A program made the translations under genes and the position numbers. From assembly GCA_038227995.1 (NCBI GenBank), contig JBBRPP010000023.1, positions 18,651 through 82,650 of the forward strand: 64,000 bases of DNA, given 5' to 3'. Origin of the DNA: WLMZ01 sp038227995. GTDB lineage: Bacteria; Actinomycetota; Acidimicrobiia; Acidimicrobiales; Ilumatobacteraceae. Positions 26,838 through 35,381 of this stretch are shown piece by piece; the first letter of the stretch is position 1, and each line of letters opens with the position of its first letter. Below the pieces are notes generated by a model that saw only the letters and a list, made by a program, of their open reading frames with translations, had not been told where the DNA came from and did not search any database.

Positions 26838-27910
26838 CCGCGGTAATCCGTCGATGCGGCGAGTTCGGCCGCCTGCCCCATCGTCCGCAGGACGATGTCA
26901 CCGAACGCGCTCAACTTCGGGTCGTTGCCGGCACGTTGGAAGCCCTGCTCGAGGACGACAGCCAACTTCCACCGAGCCAGCACGATGTAGTAGTCGATGT
27001 CGTCGACCTGACGACCTGAGGATTCGCTGTAGCGGGCCAGCAACTCATCCCTCGAGGGCATTCCCGCGCAGTCGACGTACGTGCGCGCGCCAGGGTCACC
27101 GTCGGGCCTAGCCAGGTCGGTCGGTGACGGCCACCCCTGGACCACCCAGGCCAGGTCGAGCTTGGGATCGCCGACGGTACCCATCTCCCAGTCGACGATC
27201 GCAGCCAGACGCGCCGGTGCTCCGTGGTGGTACATGACGTTCGCGAACTGATAGTCGCCGTGCATCAGGCCCGGTGCGAAGTCGAGCGGACGATGCGTCC
27301 CGAGCCAGGCCGCGGCCTCGTCGAAGCCGGGTACATCACGACCCTTGATCCGCTCGAAAAACCGTGTCCACCGTTCGACCTGACGGTCGTGGAAACCGTC
27401 CGGACGCCCAAGGTCGGCGAGACCCTTCGCTCTCCAGTCGACCCGTGCCAATTGGGCGATGCCATCGATCAGTTCGAAGGCGAGCCCGCGGCGCAATTCG
27501 CGGTCCGACGAGAATGGCTCGGGCCACTGCGGTTCGCTCATGGGCGACCACCCGTCGACGAACCCCATGAGGTAGAACGTCCTGCCCAGCACCGACTTGT
27601 CAGCACACAGCGCGACGGCGGGCGTATGCGGAACAGGCGTGCCGTCGAGTGCCTCGATGATCCGCCATTCGCGAACGATGCCCTCGTCGCGTTCGGCAGG
27701 CGCGGTGAGCGGCGGGATCCGGAGGGCCGCATGCAAACCGTCTCGGCCCACCTCGTAGATCTCGTTCTGGCTGCCACCCGAGATGTAGGACGTGTGCAGC
27801 GGGCTGCCGGCACCGGGCAGGCCCTGTGCGTCGAGCCACGCGGTCAGCGCGATCTCGTCGACGCGGGGTTCGTCGTTCGCCGACTGATCGAGGTGCTGGA
27901 TGTTGTTCAT
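26834..27910 (-). CDS. APH-fold kinase, ACAD10/11 N-domain-like
   Basis: This 358-residue aminoglycoside-phosphotransferase-fold kinase has the Brenner motif HGDYQFAN at 217-224 and the metal motif VDWEMGTVGDP at 239-249. It overlaps an acyl-CoA dehydrogenase gene by four bases. In animals the same two activities are fused in ACAD10/ACAD11, where the kinase domain phosphorylates 4-hydroxyacyl-CoA and the dehydrogenase domain completes its conversion. The split, coupled bacterial arrangement suggests the same chemistry, which rearranges a gamma-hydroxyacyl-CoA for beta-oxidation. Antibiotic phosphorylation is unlikely in this setting. Confidence 0.82.
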   Translation of the reverse strand: MNNIQHLDQSANDEPRVDEIALTAWLDAQGLPGAGSPLHTSYISGGSQNEIYEVGRDGLHAALRIPPLTAPAERDEGIVREWRIIEALDGTPVPHTPAVALCADKSVLGRTFYLMGFVDGWSPMSEPQWPEPFSSDRELRRGLAFELIDGIAQLARVDWRAKGLADLGRPDGFHDRQVERWTRFFERIKGRDVPGFDEAAAWLGTHRPLDFAPGLMHGDYQFANVMYHHGAPARLAAIVDWEMGTVGDPKLDLAWVVQGWPSPTDLARPDGDPGARTYVDCAGMPSRDELLARYSESSGRQVDDIDYYIVLARWKLAVVLEQGFQRAGNDPKLSAFGDIVLRTMGQAAELAASTDYRG

Positions 27911-29208
27911 TGGTTGCCCACCACGTGTTCGAGGTGCTCGGCGAACTTGGCACGCGCTTCAGCGATGCGCCGTGGTCGATGTTCGCTCGGCCAGAGATCT
28001 TTGCTGGCGCGGTACTGACGCAATACCTGGCGGGCAACCGTGACCTTGTGGACTTCTGTCGGCCCGTCGGCGAGACCGAGGATGGGGCCAGTCAGGAGCA
28101 TGCGCGCCAGGGGAAGCTCGTTCGACACCCCGAGCGCCCCGTGAACCTGGATGCTGCGGAGAACGACGTCGGTGATCACGCCGGGCATCAGCACCTTGAC
28201 GGCCGCAATGTCCTTGCGGACCTTGCGGTAGTCCTGGTACCGATCGATCGACCACGCGGTGTTCAACACGAGCAGCCGGAACTGTTTGATCTGCGCGTAC
28301 GAGTCGGCGATGTGGCCCTGCACGAACTGCTTGTCGGCGAGCAGGCCTCCCTGGGTCTCGCGACTCAGGGCCCGCTCGCACATCATGTCGAAGGCCCGGT
28401 TGCACATCCCGATGGTGCGCATCGCATGATGGATGCGTCCGCCCCCGAGCCGTGTCTGGGCGATGGCAAACGCCTGACCCTCACCGCCGAGCAGCGATTC
28501 GGCTGGCAACCGCACTTCGTTGTAGTGGATCAGGGCATGGGTGCCCTCGCCGTCCGCTTCGGTCCCGAGGCCCACGTTGCGCACGATGTCGACACCGGGG
28601 GTGACAACTGGAACCAGGAACATCGACATGCCCCGGTAGACCTCGACGTCGGGGTCGGTGACGGCCATCACGATCAAGAACGAAGCAGTGCGCGCGTTCG
28701 AGGAGAAAAACTTCCATCCGTTCAACACCCATTCGTCGCCATCACGGATTGCCCGCGTCGTGAACGTCGAGGGATCGGATCCGCCCTGAGGCTCGGTCAT
28801 CGAATAACAGGAGAACACCTCACCGTTCAGCAACGGCTGCAGGTATCGCTCCTTCTGCTCCTCCGTGCCGTAGTGGGCAATGATCTCGGCATTCCCGGTG
28901 TCCGGCGCCTGGGTGCCGAAGATGTTCGGGGCCCAACCCGAGCGCCCGAGGATCTCGTTCATCAGCGACAGCTTGAGCTGACCGTAACCCTGCCCACCGA
29001 GCTCGGGGCCGAGATGACAGGCCCAGAGTCCGCGTTCACGCACCTGCTCCTTGAGCGGCTCGATGATGGCCCGGAGCGTGTCGTCGGGCGGTGTGAACTC
29101 GAGGCCGTGAAACAGCGTGTCGATCGGTTCGATCTCGTCGCGCACAAACGCTTCGATCCAGTCGAGCTGCTCCTGGAACTCGGCGTCGGTTTCGAAATCC
29201 CAGCCCAT
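27907..29208 (-). CDS. Acyl-CoA dehydrogenase, ACAD10/11-like
   Basis: At 433 residues this is longer than the paired dehydrogenases. Markers are YSMTEPQGGSDPSTFTTRA, NGWKFFSSNARTASFLIVMA, and the C-terminal QVHGALGVSNELPLARML and GLADGPTEVHKVTVARQVL. This ending, rather than GGTSEIQRN, is characteristic of the ACAD10/ACAD11 subgroup. GAGGGGG lies seven bases before the ATG. It overlaps the APH-fold kinase gene downstream (ATGA), which supports the subgroup call. The SDR 29295..30059 lies upstream in the same direction, 86 bp away. Confidence 0.88.
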   Translation of the reverse strand: MGWDFETDAEFQEQLDWIEAFVRDEIEPIDTLFHGLEFTPPDDTLRAIIEPLKEQVRERGLWACHLGPELGGQGYGQLKLSLMNEILGRSGWAPNIFGTQAPDTGNAEIIAHYGTEEQKERYLQPLLNGEVFSCYSMTEPQGGSDPSTFTTRAIRDGDEWVLNGWKFFSSNARTASFLIVMAVTDPDVEVYRGMSMFLVPVVTPGVDIVRNVGLGTEADGEGTHALIHYNEVRLPAESLLGGEGQAFAIAQTRLGGGRIHHAMRTIGMCNRAFDMMCERALSRETQGGLLADKQFVQGHIADSYAQIKQFRLLVLNTAWSIDRYQDYRKVRKDIAAVKVLMPGVITDVVLRSIQVHGALGVSNELPLARMLLTGPILGLADGPTEVHKVTVARQVLRQYRASKDLWPSEHRPRRIAEARAKFAEHLEHVVGNQ

Positions 29209-29294
29209 GTCGTGGCCCCCTCGTGCTTGCCAACGTGCCGGCTCGGACCGACCGGCGCATCATATGAATGATGAACCTGTTGCTCCGCATCGGG

Positions 29295-30059
29295 TCACAC
29301 GTGATCGACCACCGCGACATCGTCGAGATGGGCCGGCGAGACGAGGACGTGCAGAATGGTGTCGGCGACGTGCTGTGGTTCCATCAGCCCACCGCCCGCG
29401 GATTCGCCCAGAACGCCCGACGCAGCCCAGCGCTCGATGGCCGCTGACAGATCGGCCTCGTTCCACTCGTTCGCGAACTCGGTCCCGAGCGTGTTACCGA
29501 CGACGATCCGACACACGCGCAGCCCTGGGAACTCTCCCGGCAGGCAACGAATCAGCCCATCGAGGGCGATCTTCGAGGTGGCGTACAGAGACAGGTCAGG
29601 GAACGGGCGTCGCACCGACTTCGACGACAGCAGGAGCAGTCGCCCACCCGAGGTGATCAGATGGGGTGCCGAAGCCGCACTGACCAGCGCGGCACCGATC
29701 AGGTTGGTGTCGAGCACCTCACGCCAATCGGCCTGGGTGGCCTCGGCAAGTGGCTTCAGCGGAGATACGCCGACCGCATACACGACGGCGTCGAGACCCC
29801 CGAACGCCTCCGCCGCGCGGGCAACGACCGAGCGAATCGACCCCTCGTCGCGAACGTCCCCCTGCAACGCGACGATCGCCGGATCGATCGCACTCAGTTT
29901 CTCCAGGCGCTCGACGCGCCGACCGCAGGCGGCAACGCGTGCGCCACGTTGCGCTGCACCACGCGCCACCGCCGCACCGATGCCCGACGATGCGCCGACC
30001 ACGAGCACGCGTTTGCCGCGCATGTCACCGTTCGATTCGTTGTCCACCGCGTCGACCAT
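29295..30059 (-). CDS. SDR family oxidoreductase
   Basis: This short-chain dehydrogenase has 254 residues: VGASSGIG near 21-28, YAVGVSPLKPL in place of NNAG, LLLLSSKSVRRPFPDLSLYATSK with the catalytic Tyr-Lys. The C-terminus is short and lacks the usual DGG motif. AGGAGG lies eight bases before the ATG. It is first in a leftward run with the ACAD10/11-like pair and another SDR, and an operator copy lies 59 bp upstream, shared with the divergent amidohydrolase. Substrate unknown. Confidence 0.85.
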   Translation of the reverse strand: MVDAVDNESNGDMRGKRVLVVGASSGIGAAVARGAAQRGARVAACGRRVERLEKLSAIDPAIVALQGDVRDEGSIRSVVARAAEAFGGLDAVVYAVGVSPLKPLAEATQADWREVLDTNLIGAALVSAASAPHLITSGGRLLLLSSKSVRRPFPDLSLYATSKIALDGLIRCLPGEFPGLRVCRIVVGNTLGTEFANEWNEADLSAAIERWAASGVLGESAGGGLMEPQHVADTILHVLVSPAHLDDVAVVDHV

Positions 30060-30117
30060 GTCGTCATCCTCCTCGTCGTCGGCCGACAGCCCACGAGCGG
30101 CTCGGGTCGACCAACAC

Positions 30118-30132
30118 TGACATACACGTTAG
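30118..30132 (-). promoter_or_regulatory. CTAAC-N6-GTCA operator, copy 5
   Basis: On the reverse strand this reads CTAACGTGTATGTCA, in the gap between the divergent SDR (start 30059) and amidohydrolase (start 30177). It is the only copy with G instead of A after CTAAC. Confidence 0.72.
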
Positions 30133-30176
30133 ATTGCGAGCACGCACCAACTGCCAGCAATCGAAGGGGATCCAAC

Positions 30177-31460
30177 ATGGACATGAACGACATGATTCTG
30201 GTCAGCGTCGACGATCACCTCTGTGAGCCGCCTGGGATGTTCGACGAGCACCTTTCGAAGAAGTGGGCCGACGAGGCTCCGAAGGTCATCAAGACCGAGC
30301 GCGGCGACGACGTGTGGACCTTCAACGGCAAGACGATCCCGAACATCGGTCTCAACGCCGTCGCCGGCCGACCCCGCGAGGAGTATGGCGTCGAGCCCAC
30401 CTCGTTCGATGAGATCCGCCCGGGCTGCTACGACGTGCACGAACGGGTCAAGGACATGAGCGCAGCGGGCGTCTGGGGCTCGATGTGCTTTCCGTCGTTC
30501 CCCGGCTTTGCCGGTCGCCTCTTCGCCGACCATCCCGACAAGGCGTTCGCAGCCGATTTGATTCGGGCCTACAACGATTGGCACATCCACGAGTGGGCCG
30601 GCGCATACCCCGATCGGTTCATCCCGATGGCGCTGCCGATGATCTGGTCCGCCGAGGAGTGTGCGGCGGAGGTGCGCCGCGTCGCGGCGCTCGGCTGTCA
30701 CTCGATGACGTTCACGGAGAATCCGGTGCCGCTCGGCCAGCCGAGCTTCCATAGCGACTACTGGGATCCGTTCTGGCAGGCGATCGTCGAGACCGGATGC
30801 GTCTTGTCGATCCACCTCGGATCATCGGGCCAACTCGTCGTGCCTGCACCCGACGCGCCGATGGACGTGATGATCCAGTTGCAGCCGATGAACATCAGCA
30901 CCGCCGCGTCGGATCTGCTGTGGTCACCGATCCCGCGCAAGTACCCCGAGATCAAGATCGCACTCTCCGAAGGCGGCACCGGATGGGTCCCCTACTTCAT
31001 GGATCGGGCCGACCGGACCTACGAGATGCATCACCTCTGGACCGGTCAGGACTTCGGCGATCTGATGCCGAGCGATGTGTTCCGGCGAAACTTCCTCACC
31101 TGCTTCATCTCCGATCCGGTCGGCGTCAAACTGCGCGATGAGATCGGCATCGACAACATCTGCTGGGAGATGGACTATCCGCACTCCGATTCAGTGTGGC
31201 CTGGCGTGCCCGAACAGTTGGCCGAGGTGTTCCGCGGGGTGCCCGATACGGACATCAACAAGATCACGCACGAGAACGCGATGAATTGGTACATGTACAA
31301 CCCGTTCGCCGGAACCGACAGAGCGGACACCACCGTTGGCGCGCTGCGGGCCTCGGCGATCGACCACGACATCTCGATCAAGGCGCTCGGAACCGGCCGC
31401 TACTCGGAGCGCAGCGTCTCCCTGCTCGAAATGGCGACGAAGAGCTCCGCCAAGTCCTGA
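30177..31460 (+). CDS. COG2159-type amidohydrolase
   Basis: This 427-residue metal-dependent hydrolase has SVDDHLCEPP at 10-19 as the N-terminal metal motif, the helix segment AYNDWHIHEWAGAYPDRF, LSIHLGSSG with the middle histidine, LSEGGTGWVPYFMDRAD, and WEMDYPHSDS with the late aspartate. AAGGGG lies six bases before the ATG. It belongs to a different branch from the twin enzymes at 15192 and 40300, judging by the helix and C-terminus. It is cotranscribed with a CaiB-type CoA-transferase 41 bp downstream. The reaction is not predictable. Confidence 0.85.
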   Translation: MDMNDMILVSVDDHLCEPPGMFDEHLSKKWADEAPKVIKTERGDDVWTFNGKTIPNIGLNAVAGRPREEYGVEPTSFDEIRPGCYDVHERVKDMSAAGVWGSMCFPSFPGFAGRLFADHPDKAFAADLIRAYNDWHIHEWAGAYPDRFIPMALPMIWSAEECAAEVRRVAALGCHSMTFTENPVPLGQPSFHSDYWDPFWQAIVETGCVLSIHLGSSGQLVVPAPDAPMDVMIQLQPMNISTAASDLLWSPIPRKYPEIKIALSEGGTGWVPYFMDRADRTYEMHHLWTGQDFGDLMPSDVFRRNFLTCFISDPVGVKLRDEIGIDNICWEMDYPHSDSVWPGVPEQLAEVFRGVPDTDINKITHENAMNWYMYNPFAGTDRADTTVGALRASAIDHDISIKALGTGRYSERSVSLLEMATKSSAKS

Positions 31461-31501
31461 GCGATCGTCGACCGATCGCTGACCCTCAGCAAGGAGAGCA
31501 C

Positions 31502-32722
31502 ATGACAGGACCACTCGAGGGAATACGAATCATCGAGGTCGCGAGTTGGATGTTCGTCCCATCGGCAGGATCCGTCCTGGCCGACTGGGGCGCCGAGGTC
31601 ATCAAGGTCGAGCCGGCTGCTGGCGGCGACCCGCAACGTGGCCTGATGACATCGGGACTGATCCCCGGCGGGGCGGCCGGGGTCAACTTCATGATCGAGC
31701 AGCCCAACCGCAGCAAGCAGTCGATCGGCATCGATCTCCGTCACCCCGACGGTCGGTCGGCACTGCTGAAGTTGTGCGAGTCCGCCGATATCTTCCTCAC
31801 CAACTACCTCCCGCACATTCGTCAGAGACTCGGTATCGACATCGAAGACGTTCGCAGCGCGAACCCGAACATCATCTATGCCCGCGGGAGCGGGCAGGGG
31901 ACCAAAGGTCCCGATGCCGGAAAGGGCGGCTATGACGGCGCGTCGTTCTGGGCCCGCGGCGGAGTGTGGTCCGGTGCGCACCCCAATGCGGAGGGCTACC
32001 CGGCGGGCCAGATGGGACCGGCCTTCGGCGACGTGATGGGCGGCCTGGCGATGGCCGGCGCGATCTCCGCTGCGCTCTTGAAACGTGAACGCACCGGAGA
32101 AGCAAGCACGGTCGACGTATCGCTGTTGGCCACAGCGATGTGGCAGATGTCGCCGATGGTCGTCGCATCCGGACTGTACGGGTTCGATTCGATGCCCGCA
32201 GGGGATCGCACCAAGCCTGCCAACCCAGGGGTCAACAGTTACCGAACGTCCGACAACCGGTTCATCAGTCTGATCCTGCTGCAGCCCGACAAGTTCTGGG
32301 CCGAGCTCGCGGGCAAGCTCGATCGCCCGCAGCTCGTCGATGATGCACGCTTTGCCGACGTCCCATCGCGCTCCGCCAACTCAGAGGCCTGCACGAAGAT
32401 CATCGACGAGGCGTTCGGGTCGCGCCCGCTCGCCTACTGGAAGGACCATCTCGCCGATTTCACCGGTGTGTGGGCCCCCTATCAGACACTCAGTGAGCTC
32501 CACTCCGACGAGCAGGTGCTGGCCAACGGGTATCTGCCGTTCTTCACGACCTCGACTGGTCAGGAAGTGCACCTGGTCGCCAGCCCCGCCCAGTTCGATG
32601 AGATCGCCATCGAGGTGACCCGGGCACCGGAACACGGCGAGAACACCGAGATGCTGCTCGTCGATGCCGGATACACGTGGGACGAAGTCGCCTCCCTCAA
32701 GTCGAGCGGGGCCATTCTCTGA
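31502..32722 (+). CDS. CaiB/BaiF family CoA-transferase
   Basis: This 406-residue family III CoA-transferase contains GIRIIEVASWMFVPSAGSVLADWGAEVIKVE at the N-terminus, then NPNIIYARGSGQG and ERTGEASTVDVSLLATAMW in the middle. AGGAG lies before the ATG at 31502. By eye it is closely related to the convergent gene at 32765..33982; both start with GVRVLEVAAW-like sequence and end in DLK(I/S)-x-GAIL. The family transfers CoA between an acyl-CoA donor and a free acid. As the second gene after an amidohydrolase it may activate or recycle that enzyme's acid product. Confidence 0.9.
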   Translation: MTGPLEGIRIIEVASWMFVPSAGSVLADWGAEVIKVEPAAGGDPQRGLMTSGLIPGGAAGVNFMIEQPNRSKQSIGIDLRHPDGRSALLKLCESADIFLTNYLPHIRQRLGIDIEDVRSANPNIIYARGSGQGTKGPDAGKGGYDGASFWARGGVWSGAHPNAEGYPAGQMGPAFGDVMGGLAMAGAISAALLKRERTGEASTVDVSLLATAMWQMSPMVVASGLYGFDSMPAGDRTKPANPGVNSYRTSDNRFISLILLQPDKFWAELAGKLDRPQLVDDARFADVPSRSANSEACTKIIDEAFGSRPLAYWKDHLADFTGVWAPYQTLSELHSDEQVLANGYLPFFTTSTGQEVHLVASPAQFDEIAIEVTRAPEHGENTEMLLVDAGYTWDEVASLKSSGAIL

Positions 32723-32764
32723 CGACCCCGTCGCGAGGTCGTGTCGCCCCGACCGGTCAGCTGG

Positions 32765-33982
32765 TCAAAGGATCGCGCCCTCGATCTTGAGGTCGATCAG
32801 TTCGTCCTCGGTCAGACCGAGTTCGTACAGGACCTCGTCCGTGTGCTCACCGTGTCCCGGCGCGCGGGTGATGTCGGGTGGCGTCTCGTCGAACTGCAGC
32901 GGCGAGGGAATCATCCGGAACGTCGTGCCGCCCTCGCTGACGACGTCGCGCACGTAGCCGTTGGCGAGCGCCTGCGGATCGACGAGCAGCTCGCCGGGCG
33001 TCTCCATCGCCGACCACACGCCTTCGGCGTCAGCGAGCGCCTCCCTCCACTCGGAAAGGGTGCGTGTGGCGAAGATCGCATCGAGCTCGTCGATGCACTC
33101 CCCCACGTTCTCGCGACGCGCTGCGGCATCGACGAACCTCGGATCCGAACCGAGGTCCGGGCGCCCGATGCGCATGATCAGGTCGGGCCACCAACGGTCT
33201 GCCTGCAGCATCATCAGGCTGAGAAACCGATTGTCCTTCGTGCGGTACAGACCAACGATGGGGTTCGGCGACTTGCGGCGGTCCATCTGGGGCATCTGAT
33301 CGATGCCGAACAAGCCCGACGCCAGCAGACTCGCCGAGCCTGCCCACATACCATTTGCCATCAACGAGTTGTCGACCACCGACGGTTGACCGGTTCGCTC
33401 GCGATGGAACAGTGCAGCAGAGATGCCTCCCGCAATCGCGAGTCCACCCTGGAGATCACCCCAAGCGGGCCCTGGCTGCGACGCAGGGTACTGACCCTCG
33501 GGTGTCTCGAAGATCCCTGCGACCGTCCGGACCCAGAAGTGGCTGCCGTCGAAACCGCCCTTGTCCGACTCCGCGCCACGCACACCCTGCCCGGTCCCGC
33601 GAACGTAGATGATGTTCGGGTTCACGGCACGAACGTCATCGACGCCGAGCCGGAGCGCAGCGATCGCCGCTGGGCGCATGTTGGTCAAGAACACGTCGCT
33701 CGTTGCCGCGAGCCGGAGCAGCAACTCGCGTCCGCGCTCGGTCTTGAGGTCCAACCCAACGCTGCGTTTGCCGCGGTTGGGCAGCTCGATCATGTGGTTG
33801 ATCCCCCCGGGGCCAGCCTGCACGAAGCCCATCGTGACCAGTCCGCGCTGAGGATCACCGCCCTCCGGATGCTCGATCTTGATCACGTCAGCGCCCCATT
33901 CGGCCAGCACTGCGCCTGCCGCCGGAACATAGGTCCAGGCCGCCACCTCGAGGACGCGTACGCCGCTCATCATCCCTGTCAT
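32765..33982 (-). CDS. CaiB/BaiF family CoA-transferase (paralogue of 31502..32722)
   Basis: This protein has about 405 residues, with GVRVLEVAAWTYVPAAGAVLAEWGADVIKIE, NPNIIYVRGTGQGVRG and RTGQPSVVDNSLMANGMW. The order of motifs and the C-terminal GAIL match the convergent neighbour, so the two are duplicates arranged tail to tail, 42 bp apart. A GTG at 33988 also opens the frame, but AGGAG is nine bases from the ATG at 33982, which I prefer. It is monocistronic behind operator copy 6, divergent from the P450 gene. Confidence 0.9.
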   Translation of the reverse strand: MTGMMSGVRVLEVAAWTYVPAAGAVLAEWGADVIKIEHPEGGDPQRGLVTMGFVQAGPGGINHMIELPNRGKRSVGLDLKTERGRELLLRLAATSDVFLTNMRPAAIAALRLGVDDVRAVNPNIIYVRGTGQGVRGAESDKGGFDGSHFWVRTVAGIFETPEGQYPASQPGPAWGDLQGGLAIAGGISAALFHRERTGQPSVVDNSLMANGMWAGSASLLASGLFGIDQMPQMDRRKSPNPIVGLYRTKDNRFLSLMMLQADRWWPDLIMRIGRPDLGSDPRFVDAAARRENVGECIDELDAIFATRTLSEWREALADAEGVWSAMETPGELLVDPQALANGYVRDVVSEGGTTFRMIPSPLQFDETPPDITRAPGHGEHTDEVLYELGLTEDELIDLKIEGAIL

Positions 33983-34058
33983 GGTCACTGTCTCCTTGGA
34001 TCACTCGACACGATGCAGACCTCTCCGGTGCTCGATTCGAGAGCGGGTCGCGCTTAAG

Positions 34059-34073
34059 CTAACATCTGCGTCA
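34059..34073 (+). promoter_or_regulatory. CTAAC-N6-GTCA operator, copy 6
   Basis: CTAACATCTGCGTCA, 77 bp upstream of the CoA-transferase start at 33982 and 138 bp upstream of the P450 start at 34212, in the divergent gap. Confidence 0.77.
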
Positions 34074-34211
34074 CATTTGTTCTGTCGGGAACCCGTGCAT
34101 GCAACAAGCCACGTCGAGGCGAGTGCTCGGGCGACCAGTTCCGGACAATCAGCGCATCGTCGGTACGGCCTCGACGACCGCCCACTCACCACGCAGCCAA
34201 CAGGGGAACCG

Positions 34212-35381
34212 ATGACCGACATGAGCATGAACAGCGGGGACGTCGACCCAGGCGCACTTGCGCACCCTCAGCCGTTGTTCAAGATGATGCGTGACGTCGG
34301 GTCTGTCATCGACCTCGGGCCACCGTCGGGCATGATGCTCGTCGGCGGCGACGCAGACGTTCGGCACGTCCTCCAACACCCCGAGATCTTCTCGTCGGGT
34401 GTCGATGCCGTGCACATCGGTCAGGTGCGACCGCTGATCCCCCTTCAGATCGATCCTCCGAATCACAAGAACTTTCGAAAGCTGCTCGATCCGATCTTTG
34501 CCCCGAAGCAAATCGCGCAGATCGAAGCTGGCACTCGCGAACTGGTTCACGGCATGATCGAGCATGTCGCCGACGCTGGCCGATGCAACTTTCACGACAC
34601 CGTTTCCGAGCCGCTGCCCAGCACCGTGTTCCTCCAGTTGCTCGGGCTCCCCGTCGACCGTGCCGCCGAGTTCATCGCGCTGAAGAACGGCATTATCCGG
34701 CCGAGCTTCACCACGCCGGACGAACGCACCGCTGCCGTGAACGCGACGGGCCAGCAGATCTACGCGGTACTGCAGGAAGTCATCGACGAGCGAGCGACGG
34801 CACCGCAGTCCGACTTCATCTCGATGTTCCTGGAGGCTGAGGTCGATGGACATCGCCTCACCCATGACGACGTGCTGGACATCGGATACCTGTTCTTCCT
34901 CGCCGGTCTGGACACCGTCACCGCCTCGCTCGACTGCATGCTGGCCTACCTCGCCCAGCACCCCGAGCAGCGGCAGCGACTGGCCGACGATCCGGCGGTG
35001 ATCCCCCATGCAATCGAGGAGATGTTGCGCTGGGAGTCACCCGTGCAAGGCGTCGTCAGGATCACGACTCAGGACACGGAACTGGGTGGCTGCCCGATCC
35101 CCGCTGGTTCCACCGTGTCGGTGATGATCGGTTCGGCGAACACCGACGAGCGAACGTGGGAGCGTTCCGACACCGTCGATTTCGACAGAGAGATCAACAA
35201 GCACATCGCATTCGGTGGCGGGGCGCATCGGTGCCTCGGCTCCCACCTGGCCCGAATGGAACTGAAGGTGGCCCTCGAGGAATGGCATCTCCTCGTGCCG
35301 AGCTACTCGATCGTCGAAGGCACCGAGTTGATGTATTCCCAAGGCCTTCGGGCCGTCGAGAACCTGGAGCTGGTCTGGTGA
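34212..35381 (+). CDS. Cytochrome P450
   Basis: This soluble bacterial P450 has 389 residues. The I-helix reads FFLAGLDTVTAS, EMLRWESPVQGVVR is the ExxR region, and the haem loop FGGGAHRCLG places the cysteine ligand at about 341. It would hydroxylate a C-H bond using ferredoxin-delivered electrons. The closest ferredoxin gene in the window is at 16406. The ATG at 34212 follows AGGGGAACC; longer frames upstream cross the operator region. The aldehyde dehydrogenase gene overlaps its stop (GTGA at 35378), so terminal alcohol/aldehyde oxidation by the pair is plausible. Confidence 0.9.
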   Translation: MTDMSMNSGDVDPGALAHPQPLFKMMRDVGSVIDLGPPSGMMLVGGDADVRHVLQHPEIFSSGVDAVHIGQVRPLIPLQIDPPNHKNFRKLLDPIFAPKQIAQIEAGTRELVHGMIEHVADAGRCNFHDTVSEPLPSTVFLQLLGLPVDRAAEFIALKNGIIRPSFTTPDERTAAVNATGQQIYAVLQEVIDERATAPQSDFISMFLEAEVDGHRLTHDDVLDIGYLFFLAGLDTVTASLDCMLAYLAQHPEQRQRLADDPAVIPHAIEEMLRWESPVQGVVRITTQDTELGGCPIPAGSTVSVMIGSANTDERTWERSDTVDFDREINKHIAFGGGAHRCLGSHLARMELKVALEEWHLLVPSYSIVEGTELMYSQGLRAVENLELVW

